From Thermus hydrothermalis (lineage in GTDB: Bacteria; Deinococcota; Deinococci; Deinococcales; Thermaceae): a stretch of DNA of 64,000 bases. The stretch covers positions 1 through 64,000 of the forward strand of contig NZ_JAKTNT010000007.1 in NCBI RefSeq assembly GCF_022760925.1, written 5' to 3'. Shown here in pieces: positions 52,961 to 63,136 of this stretch. Both the position numbers and the translations under genes were made by a program. Below the pieces are notes generated by a model. The model did not search any database. It had not been told where the DNA came from and worked only from the letters and a program-made list of their open reading frames with translations. Numbering within the stretch: position 1 is the stretch's first letter; each line of letters begins with the position of its first letter.

Positions 52961-54619
52961 CTAGTTAACCTGTAAGGAGAGGGTGTGGGTGTAGGTGTTC
53001 CCGCCAGCGTCCTCCACGATGAGGTCTATGTAGTAGCGTCCAGGAGCTTGGGGGGTCCAGGTGGCAGAAAGGTTCCATTGGGTAGCGGATACTTTTTGGA
53101 CTTGCAGTGGGACGGGTTGCAAATTGATGAGGAGCTTAACTCCTTGCAGAGAGGTTTCGTCCTCTGCGTGTCCACTCAAGGTTAAGAGGGTGTTTGCCTG
53201 GAAGGGACCGGGGCCATCTGGCCCGATGTAACCATAGGGAGGTGCGAGGTCTAAGGAAATTCCCACATTCGCGCTTCCCCCTCCGGAGCCCCCACTGCCC
53301 GGCTCAGGGTAAAGGAACCACTGCAGGTCTTGGGGAAGGCTCCCGCTGAAGGGCTGGCCATCGTAGAGAAGGTCTGTATTGTTGGAGGTTATTTTCATTA
53401 TATTCCACCCTTTGACCCAAGCAATGTTGAAGTTGTAGGTAGAGTTGCTAGTTGTGCAAACGCCCTGGGCGGAGAAATCCCGATCAGCGTAGAGGAAGAA
53501 GGCTCGCGTGTTGCCCGGCTGGTAGAAGTTAAGGTTGTTGGCTAAAACCAGGTCACTTCCGCTCGCCAGTTTAAAGTCCACTAGGAGCACATTCACAGTT
53601 TCCGGAGCATTACTCCAGGAGCAGCTCATCCCTTCAAACTGGATGGGTCCAAAAGCTTCTTGGTTAAGGTATGCTCCTGGGGGAAGTTGAACCTGAAAAG
53701 AGCTGTCAGGGTTAAGCTGCCCCCAGATTCCTAGGTCGGTGGACCTTTGAGGTCCACCCAGGGCCCTTATCGGAACAGGCTGGCTTAGGTAGCCCGGTTG
53801 CAGATTGGCTACGTTGCCTTGAATTTGCCGTCCATCGTTGTTGGGCAGGGATGTCGGCAGAACGGCTATCTGGATTTCCTCGGTGAAAGTTTGGAGCTGA
53901 CGGTTGGGGCCAAGGGCTTGAAGGGTTACCCGCGCGCCGACTTCGGTCCCACCACTTCCTGGTTTTGCCCGTAACAGCACAGCGGTTTTGAGATCAGGAT
54001 CAGTTAGGACCTCAGCGTTCCCAATAGCTTGGTAGGTGACGTTTTCTAGATCTCCCTGAGGGAATGCGCTCGCTATTCCTGCCGGTGTCTCTACCCCAAG
54101 GTTGATGCGGATGGATTCATTCTCTTTAAGGGAAACTGGTCCTAGGGAAGTATCGGGGTAGAGGTAGACCTTCCTGACGATGGCTCTTGGCCGAAGAGAC
54201 AGGGTTGTGTCTCCTTGAATTGGGCGGGTATCCCTAACCCAGGCCACCTCTGTGTCATTGGCCTTTACGCTCAGCTCAAAGCTATAGGTCTGGGATGTTT
54301 GAAGTTGGAGGGTGGTTGAAGGGCTAGAAGGGGTTAGGGTGCGGCGATCTACTACCTGGTTTCCTTGGTAAACGATGAGCTCGGCGGAAAGGTCCCAGAA
54401 TCCCCCGGGGACACCTTGGGTAGAAACCTTGCTAGGCCCTAGGGGTAAACCAGGAGAAGGAGGTGTTCCGGGCGCTAGGTCTTGGGGAAAGGCTACGCTT
54501 ACCGTTACGTTGGATGTAGGTCCAGAGGAGCGTGGAGGAGAGCTGCTTGGGGTTTGCGTACCGCCACACCCAGCTATAAGCATCGCTAAAAAGCTCAGAA
54601 CCAGGATGCTTTTCCTCAT
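52961..54619 (-). CDS. AT-richer lipoprotein with Ig-like C-terminus
   Basis: A 552-residue exported protein. The lipobox LIAGC puts the lipidated Cys at residue 18. A Ser/Pro/Thr linker follows, then long beta-rich sequence, and the last ~90 residues look like a bacterial Ig-like domain ending APGRYYIDLIVEDAGGNTYT. Codon use is strikingly different from the neighbours: many A/T third positions and frequent Asn, Ser, Thr and Gln. This suggests transfer or relaxed selection. ATG 54619 has GGGAGGTG upstream. I recognise no family. Confidence 0.75.
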   Translation of the reverse strand: MRKSILVLSFLAMLIAGCGGTQTPSSSPPRSSGPTSNVTVSVAFPQDLAPGTPPSPGLPLGPSKVSTQGVPGGFWDLSAELIVYQGNQVVDRRTLTPSSPSTTLQLQTSQTYSFELSVKANDTEVAWVRDTRPIQGDTTLSLRPRAIVRKVYLYPDTSLGPVSLKENESIRINLGVETPAGIASAFPQGDLENVTYQAIGNAEVLTDPDLKTAVLLRAKPGSGGTEVGARVTLQALGPNRQLQTFTEEIQIAVLPTSLPNNDGRQIQGNVANLQPGYLSQPVPIRALGGPQRSTDLGIWGQLNPDSSFQVQLPPGAYLNQEAFGPIQFEGMSCSWSNAPETVNVLLVDFKLASGSDLVLANNLNFYQPGNTRAFFLYADRDFSAQGVCTTSNSTYNFNIAWVKGWNIMKITSNNTDLLYDGQPFSGSLPQDLQWFLYPEPGSGGSGGGSANVGISLDLAPPYGYIGPDGPGPFQANTLLTLSGHAEDETSLQGVKLLINLQPVPLQVQKVSATQWNLSATWTPQAPGRYYIDLIVEDAGGNTYTHTLSLQVN

Positions 54620-54725
54620 AAAACACCTCCCCCCCATATCGGGGTAGAGGCATTTTACAATGCTGATTAGGCTCCCTGCAAGCAAAAGAGAGCGTCCAAG
54701 AAAGATCTACCAAACAAAAACATAC
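54620..54725. other. AT-rich intergenic region upstream of the lipoprotein
   Basis: This 106-bp gap is among the largest in the window. On minus it offers TGTAAA near 54660 as a weak -10, and CCCC/GGGG arms (54632-54644) that could form a small hairpin just before the ribosome site. I see no gene in it. Confidence 0.4.
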
Positions 54726-55361
54726 CTATTCCAGACGCAACAACGGCAGGCTCTCGTTAAAGGTCCAAATGACTGCCTTGGCCCCCGCCTCCAGGAGGCT
54801 TTCCGCCCCGTGCCCCGTGAGGAGGGCGTAGGTGGGGATGCCGGCCCCCACGGCGCTCCGCACCCCGGAAGGGGAGTCCTCAAAGGCCAGAGCCTCCTCC
54901 GGGGCCACCCCCAGTTGCTCCAGGGCTACCCGGTAGGGAAGGGGGTCGGGCTTCCCCCGGCCCACCTCCTCCGCCAGGACGAGGAGGGGGGGCTCCAAGG
55001 AAAGGGCCTGGAGCACGTGGCGGGCGTTTTCCTTGGGGGCGTTGGTGACCACCCCCCAAAGGAGCCCCTTGGCCTCCGCTTCTTGAAGGAGCTCGTAAAG
55101 CCCCGGGGTGGGCTTAAGCCCCTGGGCGAGCTCCCGAAAGCGGGCCTCCTTGGCCTCTATGAGGCGAGCGGCTTCCTCGCCCTCTAGCCCCAAGAGGTCC
55201 CGCACGATCTCCGGGTTTAGCCGGCCGGAGATGCGCCTTTGGTAAAAGTCCCGGTCAACGGCGAGCCCAAAGGGTTTTAGGACCTCCCGCCAGGCGAGGA
55301 GGTGCAAGGGGTCGGTGTCCGCCAGGGTTCCGTCTAGGTCAAAGAGGAGGGCCTTAAGCAT
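54726..55361 (-). CDS. HAD hydrolase, beta-phosphoglucomutase-like
   Basis: A 211-residue protein. Motif I is DLDGTLADTDPLH with both Asp, motif II VVTNAPKEN, motif III Lys in VGRGKPDPLPY, motif IV EDSPSGVRSA. The small helical cap is of the PGM/phosphatase type. Substrates could be sugar phosphates. It overlaps the end of the MFS gene by 8 nt, so transporter and phosphatase may handle one sugar. Confidence 0.85.
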   Translation of the reverse strand: MLKALLFDLDGTLADTDPLHLLAWREVLKPFGLAVDRDFYQRRISGRLNPEIVRDLLGLEGEEAARLIEAKEARFRELAQGLKPTPGLYELLQEAEAKGLLWGVVTNAPKENARHVLQALSLEPPLLVLAEEVGRGKPDPLPYRVALEQLGVAPEEALAFEDSPSGVRSAVGAGIPTYALLTGHGAESLLEAGAKAVIWTFNESLPLLRLE

Positions 55362-56403
55362 GGGCTTCCCTCCGCTCTAGCTCCCGTAGAAGCAGGAAAA
55401 TCCCCGCCGCCAGGGCCAAAAGCCCCACGGGAATCCCCCCATGGGGCAGGAGGGCGAAGAGGGCGGGGATCAGGGTGCTCCCCGTGGCCCCGGCGTACAT
55501 GAGCCCCCCCAGGGCCCTGTGGCCGAAGCGGGCCTGGACCAGGGCGAAGAGGGTGGAAAAGAGGGGCCCGAGGAGGAAACCCGCCAAGGGGAAGAGGAGG
55601 GCGGTGGGGGGCAGGAAGTTTAGGCAAAGGAGCCCCATCACCCCGGCTAAAAGGGCCTTTAGGGCGAAGAGGGGCCTTGCCGCCACCCGCCTTGCCAGGA
55701 CGAGCCTTCCTAGGGCTAGGAAAAGCCAGTAGAGGGAGAGGAGCACGCCCCCTAAGGCGGTGGGGTGGCCCAGGGCCTCGAGCCAGACCCGGTTCCAGGT
55801 GGCCAAGGCCCCTTCTAGCCCGGTGTAGAGGGCCACCAGGAGCAGAAAAGGCCATAGCCGCCCCGCCTCGCCCCGGGGCGCATGGGCCACCGCCGGCGCT
55901 CCCCAGACGAGGAAGGCGGCCAAAAGGGCCAAAAGCCCCGCCAGGGCGAGGAAGAGACCATAGGGCAGGAAGGTGAGGGCGAAGGGGGTAGTCACCGCCC
56001 CCAGGCCAAAGGCCACGTTCACCCGGTTTAGAAGCTCCACCCGCCTCCTTGGGTCCAGCTCCCCCACGAGGCTATTCCCGTGCACGTTCATGGTGCCTTC
56101 CCCGAGGCCTAAGAGAAAGGCCAGGGCCACCACCCAGGGGAAGCTAGGGGCCAAGGCTAGGCCCAGGAAGCCTAGCCCCACCAGGAAAAGCGCCCCCGGA
56201 AAAAGGGGGTGGCGCCTTTCCCCTTGGGCCAGGCGTACCCCGAGGAGGAGGCCCAGGAGGAGGACGGTGAAGAAGAAGGAAACCTCCTCCCCCACCCCGT
56301 ACCGGGCCCGCCAAAGGGGGAGGGCCGCCCCCGGGAGGGCCACGATGACCCCCACGAGGAAAAGGGCGAGAAACGAGCCCCAGAAAAAGCGCACGTCCGC
56401 CAT
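55354..56403 (-). CDS. MFS transporter
   Basis: A 349-residue inner-membrane protein with about eleven to twelve TM helices. It shows the short-loop RLAQGERRHP after TM2 and the GEGTMNVHGNSLVGEL segment, reminiscent of sugar-type MFS proteins of the FucP/YfkF class. ATG 56403 is chosen at the start of the hydrophobic region. The substrate is unknown. It is transcribed divergently from ygfZ across a 30-bp gap with an inverted repeat. Confidence 0.8.
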   Translation of the reverse strand: MADVRFFWGSFLALFLVGVIVALPGAALPLWRARYGVGEEVSFFFTVLLLGLLLGVRLAQGERRHPLFPGALFLVGLGFLGLALAPSFPWVVALAFLLGLGEGTMNVHGNSLVGELDPRRRVELLNRVNVAFGLGAVTTPFALTFLPYGLFLALAGLLALLAAFLVWGAPAVAHAPRGEAGRLWPFLLLVALYTGLEGALATWNRVWLEALGHPTALGGVLLSLYWLFLALGRLVLARRVAARPLFALKALLAGVMGLLCLNFLPPTALLFPLAGFLLGPLFSTLFALVQARFGHRALGGLMYAGATGSTLIPALFALLPHGGIPVGLLALAAGIFLLLRELERREAHA

Positions 56404-56415
56404 TCTCCCCCTTCC

Positions 56416-56429
56416 TGACCCTTTGGTCA
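56416..56429. promoter_or_regulatory. TGACC-N4-GGTCA operator candidate
   Basis: A perfect 5-bp inverted repeat with 4-bp centre lies in the short gap between the divergent MFS and ygfZ genes. TGACC/GGTCA half-sites are of the type recognised by TetR-family regulators of acyl-CoA metabolism in Thermus, as I recall. Chance occurrence is possible at this length. Confidence 0.4.
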
Positions 56430-56441
56430 ATAATGGGAGGC

Positions 56442-57218
56442 ATGGAGGCCCTGTTGGCCAAGGCTCTTGCGGGGGAAGGCTTCTTCGCCTTTCCCGGCGT
56501 CCTCCTGGTGCGGGGGCCCGATGCCCTTTCCTTCCTCCAGGGGCAGTGCACCCGGGACCTGAGGCGCCTTTCGGCCCCTATGGGGGCCTTATTCCTCAAC
56601 CACAAGGGCCAGATAGAGGAGGCGGCCACGGTTTTCCCCCACAAGGAGGGCTTCCTCCTCGCCCCTTGGGGCACCCTCGAGGGCCTTCGGAATAGGCTTA
56701 AGCGCTACATCGTCTTTGACCAGGTGGAACTCCAGGCGCTTCCCCTTTTCCGCCTGGTCTATGCGGACGGGCGGGAGGAGCTAGGGGAGACCTCCGAGGG
56801 GGCGTGGCCTGGGGAGCTTTACCCCCTTTACACCCTCCTCAAAGGCCTTCCCCTCCTCTCCGACATCCGGGGGGAGCTTCCCCAAAGCGTGGGCCTCCTC
56901 TCCCTGGTGGACTACGGCAAGGGGTGCTACGTGGGCCAGGAGATCATGGCCCGCACCGAGGGCAAGGCGGCGCCCTACCGCTTGGTGGGCCTGAGGGTGG
57001 TGGAAAGGGGGGAGGCCCCGGCGGAGCTTTTCTGGGAGGGCAAGCGGGTGGGGGAGGCGAAGCGCCTCGAGGCCACCCCCTTTGGCCCCTTGGGCCTAGG
57101 GGTGGTGCGGCCGGAGGTGCCCTTTGGAGCGGTGGTGGAAGGGGGCGGTGGGCGGTACCGCCTTTCCTCCCTTCCCTTTGAGGAGGCGGCGTGGAGCGGG
57201 CAGAGCTCATCGGCGTAG
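56442..57218 (+). CDS. ygfZ: YgfZ/GcvT-like folate-binding protein
   Basis: A 258-residue protein related to the glycine-cleavage T-protein. The family hallmark KGCYVGQE lies near residues 159-166, with [13 protein letters not shown] near 30 and the folate-type domain before it. YgfZ supports maturation of certain Fe-S enzymes. ATG 56442 is used; an ATG three codons earlier is equally possible. It overlaps cinA by 28 nt, starting the long plus-strand operon. Confidence 0.85.
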   Translation: MEALLAKALAGEGFFAFPGVLLVRGPDALSFLQGQCTRDLRRLSAPMGALFLNHKGQIEEAATVFPHKEGFLLAPWGTLEGLRNRLKRYIVFDQVELQALPLFRLVYADGREELGETSEGAWPGELYPLYTLLKGLPLLSDIRGELPQSVGLLSLVDYGKGCYVGQEIMARTEGKAAPYRLVGLRVVERGEAPAELFWEGKRVGEAKRLEATPFGPLGLGVVRPEVPFGAVVEGGGGRYRLSSLPFEEAAWSGQSSSA

Positions 57219-58375
57219 GCACGGAACTCATCTACGGGGAAACCCTGGACACCAACACGGCGGAGATCGCCCGAAGCCTCAAGCCCTACGCCCTCAAGGT
57301 GGAAAGGACCCTGCGGGTGGTGGACGAGCCCGAGCCCCTGGCCCAGGAGGTGCGGGCGGCCTGGGAGCGGGCGCGGCTCGTGGTCCTCTCGGGGGGGCTT
57401 GGCCCCACCCCGGACGACGTGACCCGGGAGGCGGTGGCCCTGGCCCTGGGGGAGCCCTTGGAGCTGGACGAGGCCGTGCTGGCAGAGATTAAGGCCCTTT
57501 TCCGCGCCCGGGGGCGGGATATGCCCCCGGCCAACCGCAAGCAGGCCCTGAAGATCCCCTCGGCCACCTGGCTTAAAAACCCCGTGGGCACCGCCCCGGG
57601 CTGGTGGGTGCGCAAGGGGGGCAAGGACCTCGTCCTCCTCCCGGGGCCTCCCCCCGAGTGGCGGCCCATGTGGCGGGAGGTGCTCCCGAGGCTTGCCCTT
57701 CCCCCAAGGCCCTACGCCGAACGGGTCTTCAAGACCTGGGGCATCGGGGAGTCGGACATCGTGGAGCGGCTTGGGGAACTTTTCGTCCGGGGCGAGGAGG
57801 TGGAGGTGGGCACCTACCCCAAGCTCCACGGGGTGGAGGTGGTGGTCCGGGGCCGGGAGGACCGGGTGGCGGAGCTTGCGGAAAGGATCAAGAAGAAGCT
57901 TTTGCGGGAGATCTGGGGCGAAGGGGACCTGACCCTGGCCGAGGCGGTGAAAAGGCGCATGGAGCTGGAGGGGGCCACCCTGGCCACCATGGAAAGCCTC
58001 ACGGGGGGGCTGCTCGGGGCGGAGATCACCCGGGTTCCCGGGGCGAGCCGCTTCTACCTGGGGGGCGTGGTATCCTATTCCGTAGGGGCCAAGGCCCGCT
58101 TCGGTGTGCCTGAGGAGCTTTTGGCCAAGACGGTTTCCGCCGAAACGGCCAAGGCCATGGCGGAGGCCGCAAGGTCCCTTTTTGGCGCCACCTATGCCCT
58201 GGCCACCACGGGGGTGGCGGGGCCTGACCCCTTGGAGGGCGAGCCCGTGGGCACGGTCTACGTGGCCCTGGCGGGGCCCAAGGGGACGGAGGCCAGGCGC
58301 TACCGCTTTCCCGGGGACCGGGAGGCGGTGCGGCTTCGGAGCGTCTACGCCGCCTTGGCCCTTTTGGTGACATGA
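57191..58375 (+). CDS. cinA: CinA-like protein (NMN deamidase / pyrophosphatase type)
   Basis: A 394-residue two-domain protein. The N-terminal COG1058 domain resembles molybdopterin-binding folds ([35 protein letters not shown]). The C-terminal CinA domain has [16 protein letters not shown] and [10 protein letters not shown] and in other bacteria deamidates nicotinamide mononucleotide. The T. thermophilus protein has been studied for both ADP-ribose pyrophosphatase and deamidase activity. The start is GTG 57191. cinA is a competence-linked gene often before recA, as here. Confidence 0.92.
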   Translation: MERAELIGVGTELIYGETLDTNTAEIARSLKPYALKVERTLRVVDEPEPLAQEVRAAWERARLVVLSGGLGPTPDDVTREAVALALGEPLELDEAVLAEIKALFRARGRDMPPANRKQALKIPSATWLKNPVGTAPGWWVRKGGKDLVLLPGPPPEWRPMWREVLPRLALPPRPYAERVFKTWGIGESDIVERLGELFVRGEEVEVGTYPKLHGVEVVVRGREDRVAELAERIKKKLLREIWGEGDLTLAEAVKRRMELEGATLATMESLTGGLLGAEITRVPGASRFYLGGVVSYSVGAKARFGVPEELLAKTVSAETAKAMAEAARSLFGATYALATTGVAGPDPLEGEPVGTVYVALAGPKGTEARRYRFPGDREAVRLRSVYAALALLVT

Positions 58376-58965
58376 GGCTCTTCTACGCAGTTTTTCTCCC
58401 TGAGGACGTGCGGCGGGCCCTGGTGGAGGCCCAGGAAAAGGTGTCCCGCTATAAGGGCTGGAAGGAGGTGGCGCCCCACCAGCTCCACCTCACCCTGCTC
58501 TTCCTGGGCGAGAGGCCGGAAGGGGACCTCGAGGACCTCCTTGCCCTGGGCCACCGCCTGGGGCGCCTCCATGCCCCTTTCCCCGCCCGCATCCGGGGCA
58601 CGGGCTACTTCCCCAACGAGGGCACCCCCAGGGTCTGGTTCGCCAAGGCGGAGGGGGAAGGGTTTTCCCTCCTGGCGGGGGCCTTGAGGGAAGGGGTGTC
58701 GGAGCTTTTGGGGGAGGAGGCCCTAAGGGCGGGAGGGGATAAGCCCTTCAAGCCCCACATCACCCTGGCCCGGCGCAAGGCCCCCGCCCCACGGGTACCC
58801 CCCGTGGTCTTCGGCTTGGAGTGGCCGGTAACGGAGTTCGCCCTGGTGCGCTCCGAGCTTCGGCCCAAGGGGCCCGTGTACACTATTCTGGAGAAATTCC
58901 CTTTAAGAGGTGAACATGGACGAGAACAAGAGGAAAGCGCTGGAGAACGCCCTAAAGACCATTGA
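58372..58965 (+). CDS. thpR: RNA 2',3'-cyclic phosphodiesterase (2'-5' RNA ligase family)
   Basis: A 197-residue 2H-phosphoesterase. The two HxTx catalytic motifs are HLTL (residues 42-45) and HITL (near 130-133), symmetric about the active cleft. It opens 2',3'-cyclic phosphates on RNA and can ligate tRNA halves in vitro. The start overlaps cinA by 4 nt. Its last 50 bases overlap recA, so recA translation begins within it. Confidence 0.9.
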   Translation: MRLFYAVFLPEDVRRALVEAQEKVSRYKGWKEVAPHQLHLTLLFLGERPEGDLEDLLALGHRLGRLHAPFPARIRGTGYFPNEGTPRVWFAKAEGEGFSLLAGALREGVSELLGEEALRAGGDKPFKPHITLARRKAPAPRVPPVVFGLEWPVTEFALVRSELRPKGPVYTILEKFPLRGEHGREQEESAGERPKDH

Positions 58966-59938
58966 GAAGGAGTTCGGCAAGGGGGCGGTGATGCGGCTTG
59001 GGGAGATGCCCAAGCTCCAGGTGGACGTGATCCCCACGGGCTCCTTGGGCCTGGACCTGGCCTTGGGCATCGGGGGTATTCCCCGGGGCCGGGTGGTGGA
59101 GATCTACGGCCCCGAGTCCGGGGGCAAGACCACCCTGGCCCTCACCATCATCGCCCAGGCGCAGAAGCAAGGGGGTATCGCCGCCTTCGTGGACGCCGAG
59201 CACGCCCTGGACCCCCTCTACGCCGCAAGGCTTGGGGTCAAGGTGGAAGACCTCCTGGTTTCCCAGCCGGACACGGGGGAGCAGGCGCTGGAGATCGTGG
59301 AGCTTTTGGCCCGCTCCGGGGCGGTGGACGTCATCGTGGTGGACTCCGTGGCCGCCTTGGTGCCCAAGGCGGAGATTGAGGGGGACATGGGGGACGCCCA
59401 CGTGGGCCTCCAGGCCCGGCTCATGAGCCAGGCCCTGCGCAAGCTCACCGCGGTCCTCTCCAAGAGCAACACCGCCGCCATCTTCATCAACCAGGTGCGG
59501 GAGAAGGTGGGGGTGATGTACGGCAACCCCGAGACCACCCCGGGGGGGCGGGCCCTCAAGTTCTACGCCAGCGTGCGCCTGGATGTGCGCAAAAGCGGCC
59601 AGCCCATCAAGGTGGGGAGCGAGGCGGTGGGCATCAAGGTCAAGGTCAAGGTGGTGAAGAACAAGCTGGCCCCCCCCTTCCGCGAGGCGGAGCTGGAGAT
59701 CTACTTCGGCAAGGGCTTTGACCCGGTGATGGACCTGGTGAACGTGGCCGTGGCTGCTGGGGTCATTGAGAAGGCGGGGAGCTGGTTCTCCTACGGCGAG
59801 CACCGCCTGGGCCAGGGCAAGGAGAAGGCGGCGGACTTCCTCAAGGAGCGGCCTGAACTCTTAGAGGAGATCCGGGCCAAGGTCCTGGAGCGGGCCGACC
59901 AGGTGGTCCTCGCCGCCAGCGAAGAGGGGGAGGAATGA
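58916..59938 (+). CDS. recA: Recombinase RecA
   Basis: A 340-residue strand-exchange protein. Walker [10 protein letters not shown] near 64-72, catalytic Glu in [10 protein letters not shown], Walker [14 protein letters not shown]1 with [18 protein letters not shown], and L2 with [22 protein letters not shown]. Length and sequence are almost those of T. thermophilus RecA. ATG 58916 lies just after an AAGAGGTG ribosome site inside thpR; GTG 58910 is a less likely start. The cinA-thpR-recA order supports a DNA uptake and repair operon. Confidence 0.98.
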   Translation: MDENKRKALENALKTIEKEFGKGAVMRLGEMPKLQVDVIPTGSLGLDLALGIGGIPRGRVVEIYGPESGGKTTLALTIIAQAQKQGGIAAFVDAEHALDPLYAARLGVKVEDLLVSQPDTGEQALEIVELLARSGAVDVIVVDSVAALVPKAEIEGDMGDAHVGLQARLMSQALRKLTAVLSKSNTAAIFINQVREKVGVMYGNPETTPGGRALKFYASVRLDVRKSGQPIKVGSEAVGIKVKVKVVKNKLAPPFREAELEIYFGKGFDPVMDLVNVAVAAGVIEKAGSWFSYGEHRLGQGKEKAADFLKERPELLEEIRAKVLERADQVVLAASEEGEE

Positions 59939-61659
59939 GCCTTCTGGACCTGGTCCTTTTGGCCCTGGTCCTCCTTCTCTTGGCGGCCCTTTTCCTAAGG
60001 CGTAAGGGCGAGGACCGCACGGGGGAGGAGGCGAAGCGCCTCCTCGAGGCCGCCAAGGAGGAGGCGAAGGCGGCCCTGGAGGCCGCCCGGAAGGAGGCCA
60101 AGGAGATCCTGGAAACGGCCCGGCACGAGGCCAAGGCCCTAAGGGAGGAGGCGGAGGCCCGGGCCAAGGCCCTCAGGGGGGAGCTGGAGGCCGAGCTCAA
60201 GCGGCGGGCGGAGGCGGCGGAGGCCGAGGCCAAGGCCCGCCTGGCCCAGCTGGAGGAGCGCCTCAAGGCCGAGCGGGAAGAGCTAAGGGCGGAAAGGGAT
60301 CGGCTTAGGGGCCTTCAGGAGGAGCTAAAGGCGGAAAGGGAGCGCCTGAAGGAGGAAAGGGAGGAGCTTCGCCGGGAGGCGGAAAGGCTTTCCAAGCGGG
60401 GCGAGGCCCTGGACGCCCGGGCCCTAAAGCTGGACGCCCTGGAGGAGGCCCTTGCCCAGAAGGAGGAGGCCCTGAAGGCGCGGGAGGCGGGGCTTCTGGA
60501 GCGGGAAAGGGAGATAGAAAAGAAGCTTTACGAGGTGGCGGGCCTCTCCCCGGAGGAGGCGCGCAGGCTCATCCTGGAAAAGCTAGACCAGGAGCTGGAG
60601 GAGGAGAAGGCCCAAAGGGTGCGGGCGGCCCTGGAGAAGGTCCGCCTCGAGGCCCGGCGGGAGGCGCAGAAAATCCTGGCCCAGGCCATCCAACGCCAGG
60701 CCTCGGAAACCGCCGCCCAGCTCGCCGTTTCCGTGGTCCCCATCCCCTCGGACGCCATGAAGGGGCGCATCATCGGCCGGGAGGGGCGGAACATCCGCAC
60801 CTTTGAGGCCCTCACGGGGGTGGACCTGATCATTGACGACACCCCCGAGGCGGTCCTCCTCTCCTCCTTCAACCCCATCCGCCGGGAGATCGCCCGCATG
60901 GCCCTGGAGGAGCTCTTAAAAGACGGCCGCATCCACCCAAGCCGCATTGAGGAGGTGGTGGAGAAGGCCAAGCAGGAGATGAAGACCTTCATCTACGAGA
61001 GGGGAGAGGAGGCGGCCTTGGAGGCCGGGGTGGTGGGGCTAAAGCCCGGCCTCATCCAGCTTTTGGGCCGGCTCCACTTCCGCTCCAGCTACGGCCAAAA
61101 CGTCCTCAAGCACTCCGTGCAGGTGGCCCACCTGGCGGGGATTATGGCGGCGGAGCTGGGCCTGGACGCCGCCTTGGCCAAGCGGGCTGGGCTCCTTCAC
61201 GACATCGGCAAGAGCGTGGACCGGGAGGTGGAGGGGAGCCACGTGGAGATCGGCATCGCCTTGGCCCGGCGCTTCGGGGAGCCCAAGGAGGTCATTGACG
61301 GCATCGCCCACCACCACGACCCCGAGAACGCCGAGACGGTCTACGCCGTCTTGGTGGCCGCCGCCGACGCCCTTTCCGCCGCCCGTCCTGGGGCCAGGCG
61401 GGAGAGCCTGGAGGAGTACCTCCAGCGCCTCGAGGCCCTGGAACGCATCGCCCTCTCCTTCCCCGGGGTGGAAACCGCCTTCGCCGTCCAGGCGGGGAGG
61501 GAGGTGCGGGTGATCGTCAAGCCGGACAAGATTACCGACGCCAAGGCGGTGCTCCTGGCCCGGGAGATCGCAAGCCGCATTGAGCGGGAGATGAACTACC
61601 CGGGGCAGGTCCAGGTGACGGTGGTGCGGGAAAGCCGGGCGGTGGAGTACGCCCGATAG
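59935..61659 (+). CDS. rny: Ribonuclease Y
   Basis: A 574-residue membrane-anchored endoribonuclease that starts bulk mRNA decay. One TM helix at 3-22, a long coiled coil (about 28-230, rich in [16 protein letters not shown]-type heptads), a KH domain with [19 protein letters not shown], and an HD domain with [15 protein letters not shown] metal residues and AHHHDPEN. Normal length. It overlaps recA by 4 nt. Confidence 0.96.
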   Translation: MSLLDLVLLALVLLLLAALFLRRKGEDRTGEEAKRLLEAAKEEAKAALEAARKEAKEILETARHEAKALREEAEARAKALRGELEAELKRRAEAAEAEAKARLAQLEERLKAEREELRAERDRLRGLQEELKAERERLKEEREELRREAERLSKRGEALDARALKLDALEEALAQKEEALKAREAGLLEREREIEKKLYEVAGLSPEEARRLILEKLDQELEEEKAQRVRAALEKVRLEARREAQKILAQAIQRQASETAAQLAVSVVPIPSDAMKGRIIGREGRNIRTFEALTGVDLIIDDTPEAVLLSSFNPIRREIARMALEELLKDGRIHPSRIEEVVEKAKQEMKTFIYERGEEAALEAGVVGLKPGLIQLLGRLHFRSSYGQNVLKHSVQVAHLAGIMAAELGLDAALAKRAGLLHDIGKSVDREVEGSHVEIGIALARRFGEPKEVIDGIAHHHDPENAETVYAVLVAAADALSAARPGARRESLEEYLQRLEALERIALSFPGVETAFAVQAGREVRVIVKPDKITDAKAVLLAREIASRIEREMNYPGQVQVTVVRESRAVEYAR

Positions 61660-61661
61660 GC

Positions 61662-61667
61662 TAAAAT
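61662..61667 (+). promoter_or_regulatory. -10 element before mreB
   Basis: TAAAAT ends 8 nt before ATG 61676, allowing mreB to be transcribed apart from rny. Confidence 0.45.
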
Positions 61668-61675
61668 GGGGCGAT

Positions 61676-62707
61676 ATGCTTCGGGGCGAGGACATCGGGA
61701 TTGACCTGGGGACGGCCAGCGTCCTCATCTACGTGCGGGGGAAGGGGATCGTCCTCCGCGAGCCCTCGGTGATCGCCGTGGTGCAGGGGAAGCGGGAGGT
61801 GAAGGCGGTGGGGGCCGAGGCCTACCGGATGCTGGGGCGCACCCCCGGCAACATCGTGGCCGTGCGCCCCTTAAAGGACGGGGTCATCGCCGACTACGCC
61901 CTCACCGAGCGCATGCTCCTCCTCTTCCTGCAGAAGGTGCTCTCCCCCTTAAGCCGCTTCTTCAAGCCCCGGGTGATGGTGGGGGTGCCCTCCGGGGTCA
62001 CGGACGTGGAGCGGCGGGCCGTGGTCCAGGCGGTTTCCGCCCTGGCCCAGAAGGTCTACCTCATTGAGGAGCCCTTGGCCGCCGCCATCGGGGCCGGCAT
62101 CAACGTGGCCGAACCCACGGGGAGCATGGTGGTGGACATCGGGGGCGGCTCCACGGACATCGCCGTCATCTCCTTAGGGGGCATCGTCCGCTCGGAAAGC
62201 CTCCGCATCGCCGGGAACGAGATGGACCAGGCCATCATCCGCTACGTCCGGCAGAAGTACAGCCTCCTCATCGGGGAGCGCACCGCCGAGGAGCTCAAGA
62301 TCCAGCTGGGCCGGGCCAAGCTCCTGCCGGGGGAGGAGAAGGAGGTGGCGGAGGTCCGGGGGCGGGACCTCGTCACCGGCCTTCCCCGCACGGCGGAGAT
62401 CCCGGCGGAGGACGTGGCCGAGGCCCTCAAGGAGCCCTTGGAGAAGATTTTCCAGGGGGTGAAGGGCGTGTTGGAAACCACCCCGCCCGAACTGGCCTCC
62501 GACATCTACGAACGGGGCATCCTCCTCACCGGGGGTGGGGCGCTTCTCAAGAACCTGGACGTGGCCTTGCAGGAGGCCACCGGGGTGCCCGTGGTGGTGG
62601 CGGAAAACCCCATTGAGGCCGTGGCCCTGGGCACGGGCAAGGCCTTGGAGATGCTCCACGTCCTCGAGGACACCATCCTCTCCTCCGACGATGTCCTAAG
62701 GAGGTGA
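61676..62707 (+). CDS. mreB: Rod-shape actin homolog MreB
   Basis: A 343-residue actin-family ATPase that forms membrane-bound filaments and guides wall synthesis. Phosphate 1 loop is IGIDLGTASVLIY at 7-19, connector 1 includes LIEEPLAAAIGAG, phosphate 2 is MVVDIGGGSTDIAV near 150-163, and the adenosine motif is GILLTGGGALLKNL. mreC and mreD are not next to it; fabZ follows by 3 nt. Confidence 0.95.
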   Translation: MLRGEDIGIDLGTASVLIYVRGKGIVLREPSVIAVVQGKREVKAVGAEAYRMLGRTPGNIVAVRPLKDGVIADYALTERMLLLFLQKVLSPLSRFFKPRVMVGVPSGVTDVERRAVVQAVSALAQKVYLIEEPLAAAIGAGINVAEPTGSMVVDIGGGSTDIAVISLGGIVRSESLRIAGNEMDQAIIRYVRQKYSLLIGERTAEELKIQLGRAKLLPGEEKEVAEVRGRDLVTGLPRTAEIPAEDVAEALKEPLEKIFQGVKGVLETTPPELASDIYERGILLTGGGALLKNLDVALQEATGVPVVVAENPIEAVALGTGKALEMLHVLEDTILSSDDVLRR

Positions 62708-62710
62708 GGC

Positions 62711-63136
62711 TTGGACATCCAGGAGATCCTGAAACTCCTCCCCCACCGCTACCCCTTCCTCCTCGTTGACCGGGTACTCCAAGCCGACGAGAAGGGCTTC
62801 CGCGCCCTGAAGAACGTGACCTTCAACGAGCCCCACTTCCAGGGGCACTTCCCCGGCTACCCCATCATGCCGGGGGTGCTTATCCTCGAGGCCATGGCCC
62901 AGGCGGCGGTGGGGACCATCGCCAAGCAGCCCGGCTTCAAGCCGGGGGGGCTCGTCTTCCTGGTGGGGGTGGAGGAGGCCCGGTTTAAAAAGCCCGTGGT
63001 GCCGGGGGACACCCTCATCCTGGAAGGGGAACTCCTCCTCTTCCGCCGCGGCCTCGGCAAGGTGGCGGTGAAGGCTTTGGTGGAGGGGGAGGAGCGGGCG
63101 AGCGCCACCCTCAGCTTCGCCGTGCGGGAGGGGTGA
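62711..63136 (+). CDS. fabZ: 3-hydroxyacyl-[ACP] dehydratase FabZ
   Basis: A 141-residue hot-dog-fold enzyme of fatty acid elongation. It shows ILKLLPHRYPFLLVDRVL near 5-22 and the active helix HFPGYPIMPGVLILEAMAQ near 46-64 with the catalytic His and Glu. The start is TTG 62711, directly after a GGAGGTGAGG site and 3 nt after mreB. It overlaps the next gene's start. Confidence 0.95.
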   Translation: MDIQEILKLLPHRYPFLLVDRVLQADEKGFRALKNVTFNEPHFQGHFPGYPIMPGVLILEAMAQAAVGTIAKQPGFKPGGLVFLVGVEEARFKKPVVPGDTLILEGELLLFRRGLGKVAVKALVEGEERASATLSFAVREG

